From Myxococcales bacterium 68-20 (GTDB taxonomy: Bacteria > Myxococcota_A > Polyangia > Polyangiales > Polyangiaceae), in contig MKVQ01000005.1 of NCBI GenBank assembly GCA_001899635.1, positions 1 to 64,000 on the forward strand: 64,000 nucleotides of DNA, written 5' to 3'. Below, piece by piece: positions 36,300 to 46,683 of the stretch. Position 1 is the stretch's first letter, and each line of letters opens with the position of its first letter. The position numbers and the translations under genes were made by a program. The notes beneath the pieces were generated by a model. That model did no database searches. It was not told where the DNA came from and worked only from the letters and a program-made list of their open reading frames with translations.

Positions 36300-36742
36300 C
36301 AACGCCCCTGAACCTTTGTGGACTCCGTCCTGCACCTCAGACTCCGTCCGCCTTGGCTCCCCCGCTGAACGCACCTGCCGCATGGCGAAGGTCACGATAG
36401 ACGGCAGGTTACCCCATCCGCAAGGCGCTACGGCGCCGCATTTGCCTTACATCTCAGCACATTCCCCAAACGCCTGAGTTTGCTCGGGTTCGGTCGCGGC
36501 GTCAGAAGCTTGCCCAAACCTGACGGTCGGCCTTGACCGTCACGTATGTTCACGTAGTGTATATCCACGGACGGCGACGGAGCGAATCTCCTGTCCGCGT
36601 GTCCAAGGAGCTGGTGACCGATTCAGGACTGCGTTAGCTAGAGACGCCTGGCATCGCTCTCGTCCCGATTGCAGGTCTAACGCACGAGAAGCCCAGAGGA
36701 ATCAACCCACCGACAGTCAGCGCCGCTCGACGCGAAAATCCC
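36300..36742. other. Intergenic region upstream of the RHH gene
   Basis: 443 bp, more AT-rich than its surroundings between about 36430 and 36740. It holds the leader of the minus-strand lipoprotein pair, with GACTCCGTCC at 36321-36330 and again at 36340-36349. On the right is a candidate promoter for the RHH gene at 36533-36560 and a 7-bp inverted repeat GCGTTAG (36631-36637) / CTAACGC (36677-36683). No gene is seen. Confidence 0.5.
36533..36560 (+). promoter_or_regulatory. Candidate promoter with overlapping CACGTA direct repeat
   Basis: TTGACC (36533-36538), spacer 16, TAGTGT (36555-36560) make a weak sigma70-like pair. CACGTA at 36541-36546 and again at 36551-36556 repeat at a 10-bp interval across the spacer and -10 box. 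One helical turn is the usual spacing for ribbon-helix-helix dimers, and the next gene encodes an RHH protein, so autoregulation is possible. Confidence 0.35.
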
Positions 36743-36994
36743 ATGCGGAAGAAGATTTCCACCACCATCTACGTGACGCCGGAGCAAGCCGACAAGCTGA
36801 AGCTCCTGCACGAACGCACGAAGGTGCCGGTGGCCGTCTACATTCGCGAGGGGATCGATCTCGTCCTTCGACACTACTCTCATCTCCTCCCTGGCCAGCT
36901 CGCGCTCGTCGAACAGACCGAGTCACCGCGACCGCCCGAGGTCAGCGTGCCCGAGTCACCGCCGCCCTCCGTCGCCGCCGGCGGTAAGAAGTAG
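36743..36994 (+). CDS. Ribbon-helix-helix (CopG-like) regulator
   Basis: 83 residues. The first 45 residues form a ribbon-helix-helix domain: a strand ISTTIYVTPEQADKLKLLHE with the DNA-contacting strand TTIYVT, helix A (EQADKLKLLHERT), helix B (VPVAVYIREGIDLVLRHY). The remaining tail is Pro/Ser/Glu-rich and probably disordered. No toxin gene is beside it; the following gene is lepA, 77 bp on. So it is more likely a stand-alone repressor than an antitoxin. No strong ribosome site precedes the ATG. The direct repeat at 36541-36556 is a possible self-operator, 190 bp upstream. Confidence 0.85.
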   Translation: MRKKISTTIYVTPEQADKLKLLHERTKVPVAVYIREGIDLVLRHYSHLLPGQLALVEQTESPRPPEVSVPESPPPSVAAGGKK

Positions 36995-37071
36995 GCATTC
37001 TTCCGCGCGGCCAGGGCGCGCTTCGTCTATGACGAGGCGCCGACAACTCGCGCACAACGCGCCTCCATCCC

Positions 37072-38889
<1,818 letters not shown>

Positions 38890-38900
38890 ATCGCGCGGGG

Positions 38901-38926
38901 GCCGCTCCTCGTCCCCGTGGAGCGGC
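38901..38926 (+). terminator. Hairpin after lepA
   Basis: GCCGCTCC (38901-38908) and GGAGCGGC (38919-38926) form an 8-bp GC-rich stem with a 10-base loop, 12 bp after the lepA stop codon. The usual T-run is missing. Confidence 0.45.
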
Positions 38927-39155
38927 TCACAGGGCGGGTGCGCGCTCGCGCCGAACGGCGCCTGAGGCTTGTGGCCCTCACTGTCGTCGGCAGGGAGCCC
39001 GAGCGTGCGCTTCCCTTCCTCGGGCGCCTTTGTTGCGCTGGGGACTTCAAGTAGTACTGCTCCGCGGCGCGTCGCTGGGGCGGCGCTCCAAATTGTCGCG
39101 CGTCGGCTCCACCCGACGCCCCGACTTACGGTAGCCTGGACAGCGAGCAACTCGG

Positions 39156-41030
39156 ATGCGGAAGACGCCTCTCAAGAAGCGCGTCACGCGCAGCCTCCGG
39201 CCGCGCAGCAACGTCGATCCGACGCGCATGGCGCTCGCCGCGCTCGAGCGCATCAGGACCGTCCTCGTGAAGTCGGGCCACAAGGACCGCCTCGGCGAGC
39301 CGATGAGCATGAAGGAGCTCGCGGCGCAGGCCGAGCTCCTCGGAACCGAGCTGCCGCCGAGCTACGTCGCCGCGATGCGTGTGGCGAGCCGCATCGGCGA
39401 GCCGGAGACTTTCCTTCTCTCCCACGAGATGGAGGCGGAGGCCGAACGAATCATCACGTTCGGCGGCGAGGAAGCCAAGCGCTACGCGCCGTTCTGCAAG
39501 GGCTTCGAGCACGTCGTGTGCTTCGACAAGGGCGGCGGCAAGCGCCTGGTCACCTCGATCCGTCACCAGGGCGAGCTGCCGATCATCGAGTGGCGCGACG
39601 GCACGGCGAGCCCCGTCGCAGCGCACTTCGGCGAATGGCTCGACTCGATCGCCGACGCTCGTGAAGAGTCGGTCGAGACCGCCGCCAAGATGCCGCCGCG
39701 CCTGAAGCGGCTCCTCTACGAGCTCGGCTTCCGGTTCGAGTATCCCGTCGTCGGTCACGTCGAGTCGGGCGACGTCGACGCCATCGTCGAGCTCCTCGGC
39801 AAGGAGCTGGCGCGCACGGTGCGCGGGGACGTCGATCGCCTCTTCGACGCGAGCGGCAAGGCGTCGCTCACGCTCAACGTCGACGAGTTCACGCTCTCGG
39901 TGACGCTCCGCACGGGCGTCCAAGTGTTCGAGGCAGAAGACGTCTTCCGCTGGCTCCGCACGTTCCGCGACGAGAACTTCTTCTCCGACGCCGTGACCGT
40001 TCCGAGCCACCCGGACGTGGTGCGCGACCTGAGGCGCGCTCCACGCGAGGCCCCGCTCGTCCAGCGCGGCGTCCTCCAGGTCGCCGTCGTCCCCGCCAGG
40101 AAGGTCGCCTTCCGCGCCGCCAGCGGCAGCGGCGCCGACGACTTCTATCTCCTCGGGCGGACCGCCGGCGCGCATGATCGCTCGCCGAGCGTCATCCTGC
40201 ACGTCGTCGACGGTGAGATCGCGACCTCGCACGAGGTCGACGAGCCGCTCGTCGACCTCCACGTCAGCCGCGACGGAACGATCTGGGGGCTCACGACGAC
40301 GCATGCGGTCCGCGTGAGCGGCGGTCGCGCACAGAGCTACCCGCTCCAGCGCCCCACGCGTGGGCGGCCGTGGTGGCACGGCATCGGCGGCAGCGGCGAT
40401 CGCGTGCTCGTCTGGGGCACGGGCGCGCTGCTCGAGTTCGACGGCAGTCAGTTCGTACCGTTCGAGCCCGACGCAATGCTCGACGACGACGAGTCGGTCG
40501 TCGCCCTCCAGGCGCAAGGGCTACGGCTCTCGATGCTCGTCTGCGGCGATCGCGTCGGCGCCGTCGCGCGCTTCGATTCGGTGCAATGGCAGCCCATCAC
40601 CGAGAACCAGGTCATCGACGCCAACCTCATCGACCTCGACGTTTGGCGCGGCGTCGCGCACGTCCTCGATCGTGAAGGCGGCGTCTGGAAGATCGAGAAC
40701 GGTCCACCGCATCCCGTCGGTCTCCTCACCTATCATCAGGCTTATCTCACCGAGAGCGGCGCGGCGCGCCCGCTCCATGGCATCCGCGCCTACGACGGAG
40801 GGCTCCTCCTCGCGAGCACCGGCGGTGTCATCGCCGTCGGCGGCGCCGAGCCGCTCTTCCACGCGGTACCGAACGGGCGCGACCCGGTGCGGCTCGTCCG
40901 CATCGGAGGTCGTTCGGGCACGACGACCGACGGTGAAGCGCGCGAGACGGGCATCGTCGCGCTCTCCGGCCCGAACGCCTGGATCTGGCAGAAGAACGGC
41001 TTCAGCGTCATCGACGCCAACGAGTGGTAG
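39156..41030 (+). CDS. SUKH-like N-terminus with propeller-like repeat domain
   Basis: 624 residues, no signal peptide, soluble. A basic N-terminus (1-20) is followed at about 45-170 by a SUKH/SMI1-KNR4-like stretch: MKELAAQAELLGTELPPSYV, FLLSHEMEAEAERIITFGGE, VTSIRHQGELPIIEWRDG, HFGEWLDSIADA. From about 285 the sequence is beta-rich with repeating short blades (LVDLHVSRDGTIWGLTTTHA, GDRVLVWGTGALLEFDGSQF, LDREGGVWKIENG, GLLLASTGGVIAVGG), consistent with a beta-propeller. SUKH domains are immunity or scaffold modules; the fusion is unusual. No toxin gene is beside it. The call is by eye, with the propeller less certain than the SUKH part. Confidence 0.7.
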   Translation: MRKTPLKKRVTRSLRPRSNVDPTRMALAALERIRTVLVKSGHKDRLGEPMSMKELAAQAELLGTELPPSYVAAMRVASRIGEPETFLLSHEMEAEAERIITFGGEEAKRYAPFCKGFEHVVCFDKGGGKRLVTSIRHQGELPIIEWRDGTASPVAAHFGEWLDSIADAREESVETAAKMPPRLKRLLYELGFRFEYPVVGHVESGDVDAIVELLGKELARTVRGDVDRLFDASGKASLTLNVDEFTLSVTLRTGVQVFEAEDVFRWLRTFRDENFFSDAVTVPSHPDVVRDLRRAPREAPLVQRGVLQVAVVPARKVAFRAASGSGADDFYLLGRTAGAHDRSPSVILHVVDGEIATSHEVDEPLVDLHVSRDGTIWGLTTTHAVRVSGGRAQSYPLQRPTRGRPWWHGIGGSGDRVLVWGTGALLEFDGSQFVPFEPDAMLDDDESVVALQAQGLRLSMLVCGDRVGAVARFDSVQWQPITENQVIDANLIDLDVWRGVAHVLDREGGVWKIENGPPHPVGLLTYHQAYLTESGAARPLHGIRAYDGGLLLASTGGVIAVGGAEPLFHAVPNGRDPVRLVRIGGRSGTTTDGEARETGIVALSGPNAWIWQKNGFSVIDANEW

Positions 41031-41281
41031 CCGTGGTAGCCGGGCTCGAGCGACACGAGCGCGACGCCGCACATCGCGTCTGCGTGCCCGTGTAGCGCGC
41101 ACCGATCCGCCGAGGCCGAGCTCACGATCGTCGGGCGAAAGCACGCCTGTCGGCTCCGAGCGACGCGCCTTGGCTCGTTCGCGCTCGAGCCGGCTCTATC
41201 GCGCTCGAGGCCTGATCTGATTGACAAGAGCGGCAAATCCGTCTTCCGTGCCGCGGAGCCTCCTGCGAGGCACGTGAAGCC

Positions 41282-42691
41282 ATGTCCGATGCGAAGCTTG
41301 CCACCCTCGTCGATCGTCTCAACGACGACGCCCCCTCCCCCTCTGCGAAGTGGGCGTTCGAAGGGGCCGTCGCGTTCGGCGATCCCGACGGCGGCCTCGG
41401 AGTCGAGCTGCCGCGGGTTTTCCGCTTCCGGCTCGGCAACGGGCTCCGTCTCCTCCTGCTCGTCGACAAGAGCGCTCCCGTCTTGAGCTACTTCACCTGG
41501 TTCCGGGTCGGATCCCGCCACGAGAAGCCGGGCAAGACGGGGCTCGCGCACCTGTTCGAGCACCTCATGTTCAACGAGACGGAGAGGCTCGCCGCCAGCG
41601 AGTTCGACCGCAAGCTCGAGGAGAACGGGGCCGAGTCGAACGCAGCGACGTGGCTCGACTGGACCTACTATTACGAGTCGCTCCCCAAAGATCGCTTCAA
41701 GCTCGCAGTCGAGCTCGAGAGCGAGCGCATGGCGCGCCTCGTCCTCCGCGAGCCGCAGGTCGCGAGCGAGAAGGAGGTCGTCGCGAACGAGCGCCGGATG
41801 CGCGTCGACGACGACGTCGAGGGGACCGCGAACGAGATCCTCTACAAGACGGCCTTCACCTGCCATCCGTACCACTGGCCCACGATCGGGTGGATGAAGG
41901 ACATCGAGAACTTCACCCCGGAAGATTGCGTCGCGTTCTACCGGACGTATTACGCGCCGAACAACGCGACCGTCGTCGTCGTCGGAGACGTCTCCGAGAA
42001 GGACGTCCTCACCCGCGTGCGCGACGCGTACGGCGCGATTCCTTCGTCGGACATCCCGGAGGAGGACACGCAGCCCGAGCCGCCGCAGAGCGAGCTCCGA
42101 ACGGTGACTCTTCGCAAGCCGACGCCGAGCGAGAAGCTGCTCGTCGGCTACCGAGGTCCTGCCCTCGGCGACGCGGATCATGCGACCTGCGTCGTGCTCA
42201 ACGAGATCCTCTTCGGAGGAAGAGCGTCGCGCCTCTATCACGACCTCGTCACCACACGCGAGGCATGCACGGAGGTCCGCGGTTGGGTGTCGACCTTCCG
42301 CGATCCCGGCCTCTACGAGCTGTATTTCACCGCCCGCCCCGGCATCTCGGGCGACGCCATCCTCGCCGCGCTCGACACCCAGCTCACGCGCGTGAAGTCG
42401 GAGCTCGTCGACGCCGAGGAGCTCGATCGCGCCAAGGCTCGCCTCGAGCTCGGCCTGCTCCAGTCCCTCGAGACCACGAGCGGCAAGGCCGAACAGATCG
42501 GCTTCTACGACACCGTCCTCGGCGATCCCGCCGCCGCATTCCGCCGCCTCGAGCGCTACCGCCGCGTGACGGCGGGCGAGGTGCGGACCGCCGCTCGCCG
42601 CTACTTCGTGGACGAGGCGCGCACGATCGTCCGCGTCCATCCCGAGCCAGAGACCGAGGCGTCGCCCGTCTCCGAGGAGGCAGGGGCATGA
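41282..42691 (+). CDS. M16 family zinc metallopeptidase (catalytic)
   Basis: 469 residues. The inverted zinc motif HLFEH is present at 90-94 (TGLAHLFEHLMFNE), with the distal Glu of SEKEVVANERR further on, and the usual M16 core FRLGNGLRLLLLVD, GSRHEKPGKTG. It degrades peptides or processes precursors. There is no N-terminal signal sequence, so a cytoplasmic site is likely. The gene overlaps the next M16 gene by 4 bp (ATGA). Such pairs in bacteria form heterodimers in which one subunit has lost zinc. Cys/Asp-rich stretch at the end is not conserved. Confidence 0.92.
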   Translation: MSDAKLATLVDRLNDDAPSPSAKWAFEGAVAFGDPDGGLGVELPRVFRFRLGNGLRLLLLVDKSAPVLSYFTWFRVGSRHEKPGKTGLAHLFEHLMFNETERLAASEFDRKLEENGAESNAATWLDWTYYYESLPKDRFKLAVELESERMARLVLREPQVASEKEVVANERRMRVDDDVEGTANEILYKTAFTCHPYHWPTIGWMKDIENFTPEDCVAFYRTYYAPNNATVVVVGDVSEKDVLTRVRDAYGAIPSSDIPEEDTQPEPPQSELRTVTLRKPTPSEKLLVGYRGPALGDADHATCVVLNEILFGGRASRLYHDLVTTREACTEVRGWVSTFRDPGLYELYFTARPGISGDAILAALDTQLTRVKSELVDAEELDRAKARLELGLLQSLETTSGKAEQIGFYDTVLGDPAAAFRRLERYRRVTAGEVRTAARRYFVDEARTIVRVHPEPETEASPVSEEAGA

Positions 42692-43995
42692 CGACCCGGT
42701 TCGATCTCGATGGTGGCGCAGTCGGATTCGTGGAGAGCTCCTCCGCGGTCCCGCTCGTCTCGTTGGTCGTGTCCGTGCGGAGCGGCGCGCTCGCCGACCC
42801 CGAGGGCAAGGACGGCGTCTGTCGCTTTGCCGCCCGCATGCTTCGTCGCGGCGCCGACGGGATGACGGCGCAGGAGATCGAGGCGACGATCGACCGGCTC
42901 GGGGCCGAGCTCGCGCTCGACGTCGGTCCGTCGACCGTCAGCTTGCACGGCCAGGTGATCCGCCGGAACGTCGAGCCGTTCGTCGAGCTGATCACACGTC
43001 TCCTCGGCAAGCCTGCGTTCGCCGATGAGGAGATCGCCCGGCTCCGCCGCGAGACGGCCGCCGAGCTCGTCGAGTCGCGCGACAGCGATCGCGCGCTGGC
43101 GAACCTCGCGTTCCGCCGCGCGCTCTTCGCGGGGCACCCCTACTCCCGCTCGGCCGCCGGCCGACCGTCGACCATCGCGGGGATCGAGCGTGACGACGTC
43201 GTCGCGGCCTACGAGAAGCACTTCGTCCGCGGCGACGTCGTCATCGGCTTCGCTGGGGCGATCACCGAGGACGAGGCCAAGCGCCACGGAGATTCGCTCG
43301 CTGCTGCGGTGCGCGAGGGCGAACGCGTCGCCACACGGCCGCCCGAGCCGGAGAAGAAGGAAGGCCGCCGCCTCGTCTTCGTCGACAAGCCCGAGCGCAC
43401 GCAGACGCAGACGCTCATCGGCAGCCTCGGCACCTGGCCCCACGACGACGACCACTTCCCCCTCGTGACCGCCACCGCCGTCCTGGGCGGTACGTTCACG
43501 TCGCGGATGATGCGCGAGATCCGCAGCAAGCGTGGATGGTCCTACGGCACGAGCGCGCGTCTCTCCATCGAGCGCCGTCGCCACGCCTTCACGATGTCCG
43601 CCGCCCCCGGCGCCGCCGACTGCGCGCCGTGCGTCGAGCTCGAACTCGCGCTCCTGGAGGACTTCGTCGGCAAGGGGATCACGAAGCGGGAGCTCGGGTT
43701 CATCAAGAACTACCTCGTCCGCTCCTACGCGTTCGAGGTCGACACCGCGCCGAAGCGCCTCGGGCAGGCGGTCGAGACCGAGCTCCTCGAGCTCCCCGCC
43801 GACTACCACACGCGCTACGTCGACCACGTGCGCGCGGTCACGCTCGAGACCGCCAACGCGGCGGCGGCGACGCGTCTGTCCGCCAAGGACGTCGTCATCA
43901 TCGTCGTGGGCACCGCCGCCGATACGCTCGAGGCCGTGCAGAAGAAGATCCCCGACCTCGCCTCCACCGACGTCGTCCCGTTCGACGCGGACTGA
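42688..43995 (+). CDS. M16 family peptidase subunit, non-catalytic
   Basis: 435 residues from ATG 42688, overlapping the previous stop; the frame is open from 41350, antisense-like, and rejected. It shows the M16 fold (VPLVSLVVSVRSGALADPEG, HPYSRSAAGRPSTIAGI, VTATAVLGGTFTSRMMREIR, KRGWSYGTSARLSIE), but the zinc motif is replaced by CRFAARMLRRGAD, so it cannot bind zinc. It should support the catalytic partner by closing the substrate chamber. The RRGWSYG and R/Y pair of the C-terminal half that binds substrate is present. No signal peptide is seen. Confidence 0.9.
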   Translation: MTTRFDLDGGAVGFVESSSAVPLVSLVVSVRSGALADPEGKDGVCRFAARMLRRGADGMTAQEIEATIDRLGAELALDVGPSTVSLHGQVIRRNVEPFVELITRLLGKPAFADEEIARLRRETAAELVESRDSDRALANLAFRRALFAGHPYSRSAAGRPSTIAGIERDDVVAAYEKHFVRGDVVIGFAGAITEDEAKRHGDSLAAAVREGERVATRPPEPEKKEGRRLVFVDKPERTQTQTLIGSLGTWPHDDDHFPLVTATAVLGGTFTSRMMREIRSKRGWSYGTSARLSIERRRHAFTMSAAPGAADCAPCVELELALLEDFVGKGITKRELGFIKNYLVRSYAFEVDTAPKRLGQAVETELLELPADYHTRYVDHVRAVTLETANAAAATRLSAKDVVIIVVGTAADTLEAVQKKIPDLASTDVVPFDAD

Positions 43996-44028
43996 TCGTC
44001 GATCACGAGCGGCTACGGCTACTCACTC

Positions 44029-44991
44029 ATGGAAACCGTCTTCGTCAGCGGAACACTGCCTGGCGACGCGCTCGACGTCCTTCGCGAGGCGCCCTTCGAG
44101 GTCGTCCAGCACGAGGGCGGCGTCGCCTCGGATGCCTTCGCCGCGTGCGCCGATCGCGTCCGCGGGCTCGTCGCGCTGCTCACCGACCGGATCGACGACG
44201 CGCTGCTCGCGCGCGCACCGCGCCTCGCGATCGTCGCCAATGTCGCCGTCGGCGTCGATAACATCGACCTCGCTGCCTGCGCCGCGCGCAACGTCGTCGT
44301 GACGAACACGCCGGACGTGCTCACGGAGGCGACCGCGGATCTCGCGTTCGGCCTCCTCATCGACGCGGCGCGGCGCATCTCCGAAGGCGACCGGCTCGTC
44401 CGCGCCGGCGGCTGGCAGCGCTGGACGCCGACCTTCCACCTCGGCGCGCCCGTCCACGGGATGAAGCTCGGTCTCGTCGGCTTCGGTCGCATCGGCAAGG
44501 CGATGGCGCGGCGGGCGCGAGGGTTCGGCATGCACGTCGGCTACACGCAGCGCCGTCGTGAGCCCGAGGCCCTCGAGCGCGCGCTCGGGGCGACCTACGT
44601 GGCGTCGCTCGACGAGCTCTGCGCGACATCGGACGCGATCTCGCTGCACCTCCCGCTCACGCCCGAGTCACGACACCTGTTCGATGCGGCCCGCCTCGCG
44701 CGAATGCGTCCCGGATCGATCCTGGTGAACACGGCGCGCGGGCCGATCGTCGACGAGGCCGCGCTCGCTCACGCGCTCGAGCACGGCCCGCTCGCGGCCG
44801 CGGGTCTGGACGTGTTCGAGCACGAGCCGAAGGTCCATCCCGAGCTCCTCGCCCGCGAAAACTGCGTGCTCGCCCCGCACATCGGCAGCGCCGATCGCCC
44901 GACACGCGAGGCGATGTCCTCGCTCGCGGCCGCAAACGTGATCCGGATGCTGCAGGGCCAGCCGCCGCTCACGCCGATCAGGCCCGCCTAG
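44029..44991 (+). CDS. D-2-hydroxyacid dehydrogenase (glyoxylate/hydroxypyruvate reductase-like)
   Basis: 320 residues, usual length. NAD(P)-dependent reduction of 2-keto acids in the cytoplasm. Features: substrate-binding VGVDNIDLAACAARNVVV, GVFG-like Rossmann GLVGFGRIGKAMARRA (about 149-164) and the triad Arg in VNTARGPIVDE, Glu in HEPKVHP, His in LAPHIGSA. The residue after the second glycine and QRR in GYTQRRR suggest NADP preference, which is inference. Glyoxylate, hydroxypyruvate or 2-ketogluconate are likely substrates. It lies 33 bp after the M16 pair and may share its transcript. Confidence 0.92.
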   Translation: METVFVSGTLPGDALDVLREAPFEVVQHEGGVASDAFAACADRVRGLVALLTDRIDDALLARAPRLAIVANVAVGVDNIDLAACAARNVVVTNTPDVLTEATADLAFGLLIDAARRISEGDRLVRAGGWQRWTPTFHLGAPVHGMKLGLVGFGRIGKAMARRARGFGMHVGYTQRRREPEALERALGATYVASLDELCATSDAISLHLPLTPESRHLFDAARLARMRPGSILVNTARGPIVDEAALAHALEHGPLAAAGLDVFEHEPKVHPELLARENCVLAPHIGSADRPTREAMSSLAAANVIRMLQGQPPLTPIRPA

Positions 44992-45030
44992 AGCGTTCGC
45001 CTCCGCGCAGCGCCAGAGATAGAGACAACA

Positions 45031-45067
45031 GGAAGACGGGATGGATTTTTTTGATCCTCTCTCTTCC
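45031..45067. terminator. T/A-rich hairpin between convergent genes
   Basis: GGAAGA (45031-45036) pairs with TCTTCC (45062-45067); inside, GGAT (45043-45046) pairs with ATCC (45054-45057) around a seven-base T-rich loop. The seven-T run (45046-45052) stands out from the GC-rich surroundings. It lies between the dehydrogenase and biotin carboxylase ends. Confidence 0.4.
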
Positions 45068-45188
45068 GGCTGCTGCCCTCCTGTTCACGCTCCATCGCAG
45101 TCCTCTTCGCGCTCGAGGGTGGAGCGACGCGCAACGCTCGGATGGATAGCTGCCGCTCTCGAATGACAGCAGAGACCGCGACACTGGC

Positions 45189-46586
45189 TCAAGGGCGCTT
45201 CGCGAGAATCTCGGCGAACTTCGTATCGTAGTTGCCTGCGCGGAACTCCTCGCTCGCGAGGAGCTTCCGGACGAACGCGACGTTCGTCGTCGCGGGAGCG
45301 ATCACCGTGCCGGCGAGCGCGCGATCGAGCTCGCCGATCGCGGCGTCGCGGGTCTCGCCCCACGCCACGACCTTCGCGATCATCGGATCGTAGTACGGCG
45401 TGATCTTGCTGCCGGCCTTCACGCCGGACTCGACGCGCAGAACGCGGGACTGTACCTCGCCCGCGCCCCCGGCCCACACGAGCTCGTCGATCGACCCGGG
45501 CTTCGGGATGAAGCCCTTGCTCGGATCCTCCGCGTAGATGCGCGCCTCGATCGAGTGTCCCTTCCGCGTGAGGTTCGAGAGGTCGGGCAGCTTCTCGCCC
45601 GCCGCGACGCGGAGCTGGAGCTCGACGAGATCGAGACCGGTCACCATCTCCGTGACGGGGTGCTCGACCTGGAGGCGCGCGTTGACCTCGAGGAAGAAGA
45701 GGTTGCCCGCGTCATCGGCGATGAACTCGCACGTGCCCGCGCCGACGTAGCCGACCTTCTTCACCACGCGGAGCGCCGCGGCGTAGAGCTCCTGACGCCG
45801 CTTCTCGCCTTCGGGGCCCGCGAAGAACGCCGCCGGCGAGGGCGACTCCTCGACGATCTTCTGGTGGCGGCGCTGGACGCTGCACTCGCGTTCACCGAGC
45901 GCGAAGGCCTGCCCGTGGGTATCGCAGAACACCTGGACCTCGATGTGACGCGGCTGCGAGACGTAGCGCTCGAGGTAGACACGCGGGTCCGCGAAGCTGG
46001 CCTTGCCGCGATCGGAGCACGACTTGAGCGCGCGCTCGACACCGGCTTCGTCGGCGACGACCTGCATCCCGATGCCGCCACCGCCGCCGACCGCCTTCAC
46101 GACGATCGGGTAGCCGACGCTCGCCGCGATCGCCTTGGCGTGCGCGATGCCCTCGGGGGTGTCGATCGCGATCGGCTCGTCGGTCCCCGGCACCGGGCTC
46201 GTCCCTGCAGAGAGCGCGACGTGACGCGCCTTCATCTTGTCCCCGAACGCGTCGAGGGTGTCCGGCGACGGTCCGATGAAGACCGCCCCCGCGTCCGCGA
46301 CGGCGCGCGCGAACGCCGACTTCTCGCTCAGGAAGCCGTAGCCGGGATGCACCGCCTTTGCGCCCGTCTTCCGGAGCGCGCCGAGGATGGCGTCGACGTT
46401 CAGGTACGAGTCCTTGGGCGGCGCGGGGCCGACCAGGACCGCCTCGTCGGCATCGGTGACGTGCGGCGCATCGGGGTCCGCCTCGGAATGAACGGCGACC
46501 GTGGCGATGCCGAGTCGCTTGCAGGTTCGGATGACGCGGCGAGCAATCTCACCGCGGTTGCACACGAGGACCTTCTCGAAGGGCAT
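45189..46586 (-). CDS. accC: Biotin carboxylase subunit (acetyl/acyl-CoA carboxylase)
   Basis: 465 residues from ATG 46586; a frame open to 46928 is not used. It carboxylates biotin on a separate carrier protein using ATP and bicarbonate. Features: N-terminal KVLVCNRGEIARRVIRT, KAVHPGYGFLSEKSAFARA, ATP-grasp glycine loop KAVGGGGGIGM, CSVQRRHQKIVEESPSPA, FLEVNARLQVEHPVTEM, and the biotin site region. No biotinyl (BCCP) or carboxyltransferase domain is attached. It acts in fatty acid or propionyl/acyl-CoA metabolism. No partner genes are nearby. It is 97 bp downstream of the GGDEF gene, on the same strand. Confidence 0.95.
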   Translation of the reverse strand: MPFEKVLVCNRGEIARRVIRTCKRLGIATVAVHSEADPDAPHVTDADEAVLVGPAPPKDSYLNVDAILGALRKTGAKAVHPGYGFLSEKSAFARAVADAGAVFIGPSPDTLDAFGDKMKARHVALSAGTSPVPGTDEPIAIDTPEGIAHAKAIAASVGYPIVVKAVGGGGGIGMQVVADEAGVERALKSCSDRGKASFADPRVYLERYVSQPRHIEVQVFCDTHGQAFALGERECSVQRRHQKIVEESPSPAAFFAGPEGEKRRQELYAAALRVVKKVGYVGAGTCEFIADDAGNLFFLEVNARLQVEHPVTEMVTGLDLVELQLRVAAGEKLPDLSNLTRKGHSIEARIYAEDPSKGFIPKPGSIDELVWAGGAGEVQSRVLRVESGVKAGSKITPYYDPMIAKVVAWGETRDAAIGELDRALAGTVIAPATTNVAFVRKLLASEEFRAGNYDTKFAEILAKRP

Positions 46587-46683
46587 GGCGCTCGATGGCT
46601 CCGTCGACCGACGTCGACTTCGATGTGGAGGGTCGGGTTCATCCCGAAATAGCATGCTCGGAAGGGCGTGGTCATGAGGCGCC

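Noticed and set aside
36743-36994. RHH gene as antitoxin
   Set aside because: No toxin gene on either side; next gene is lepA.
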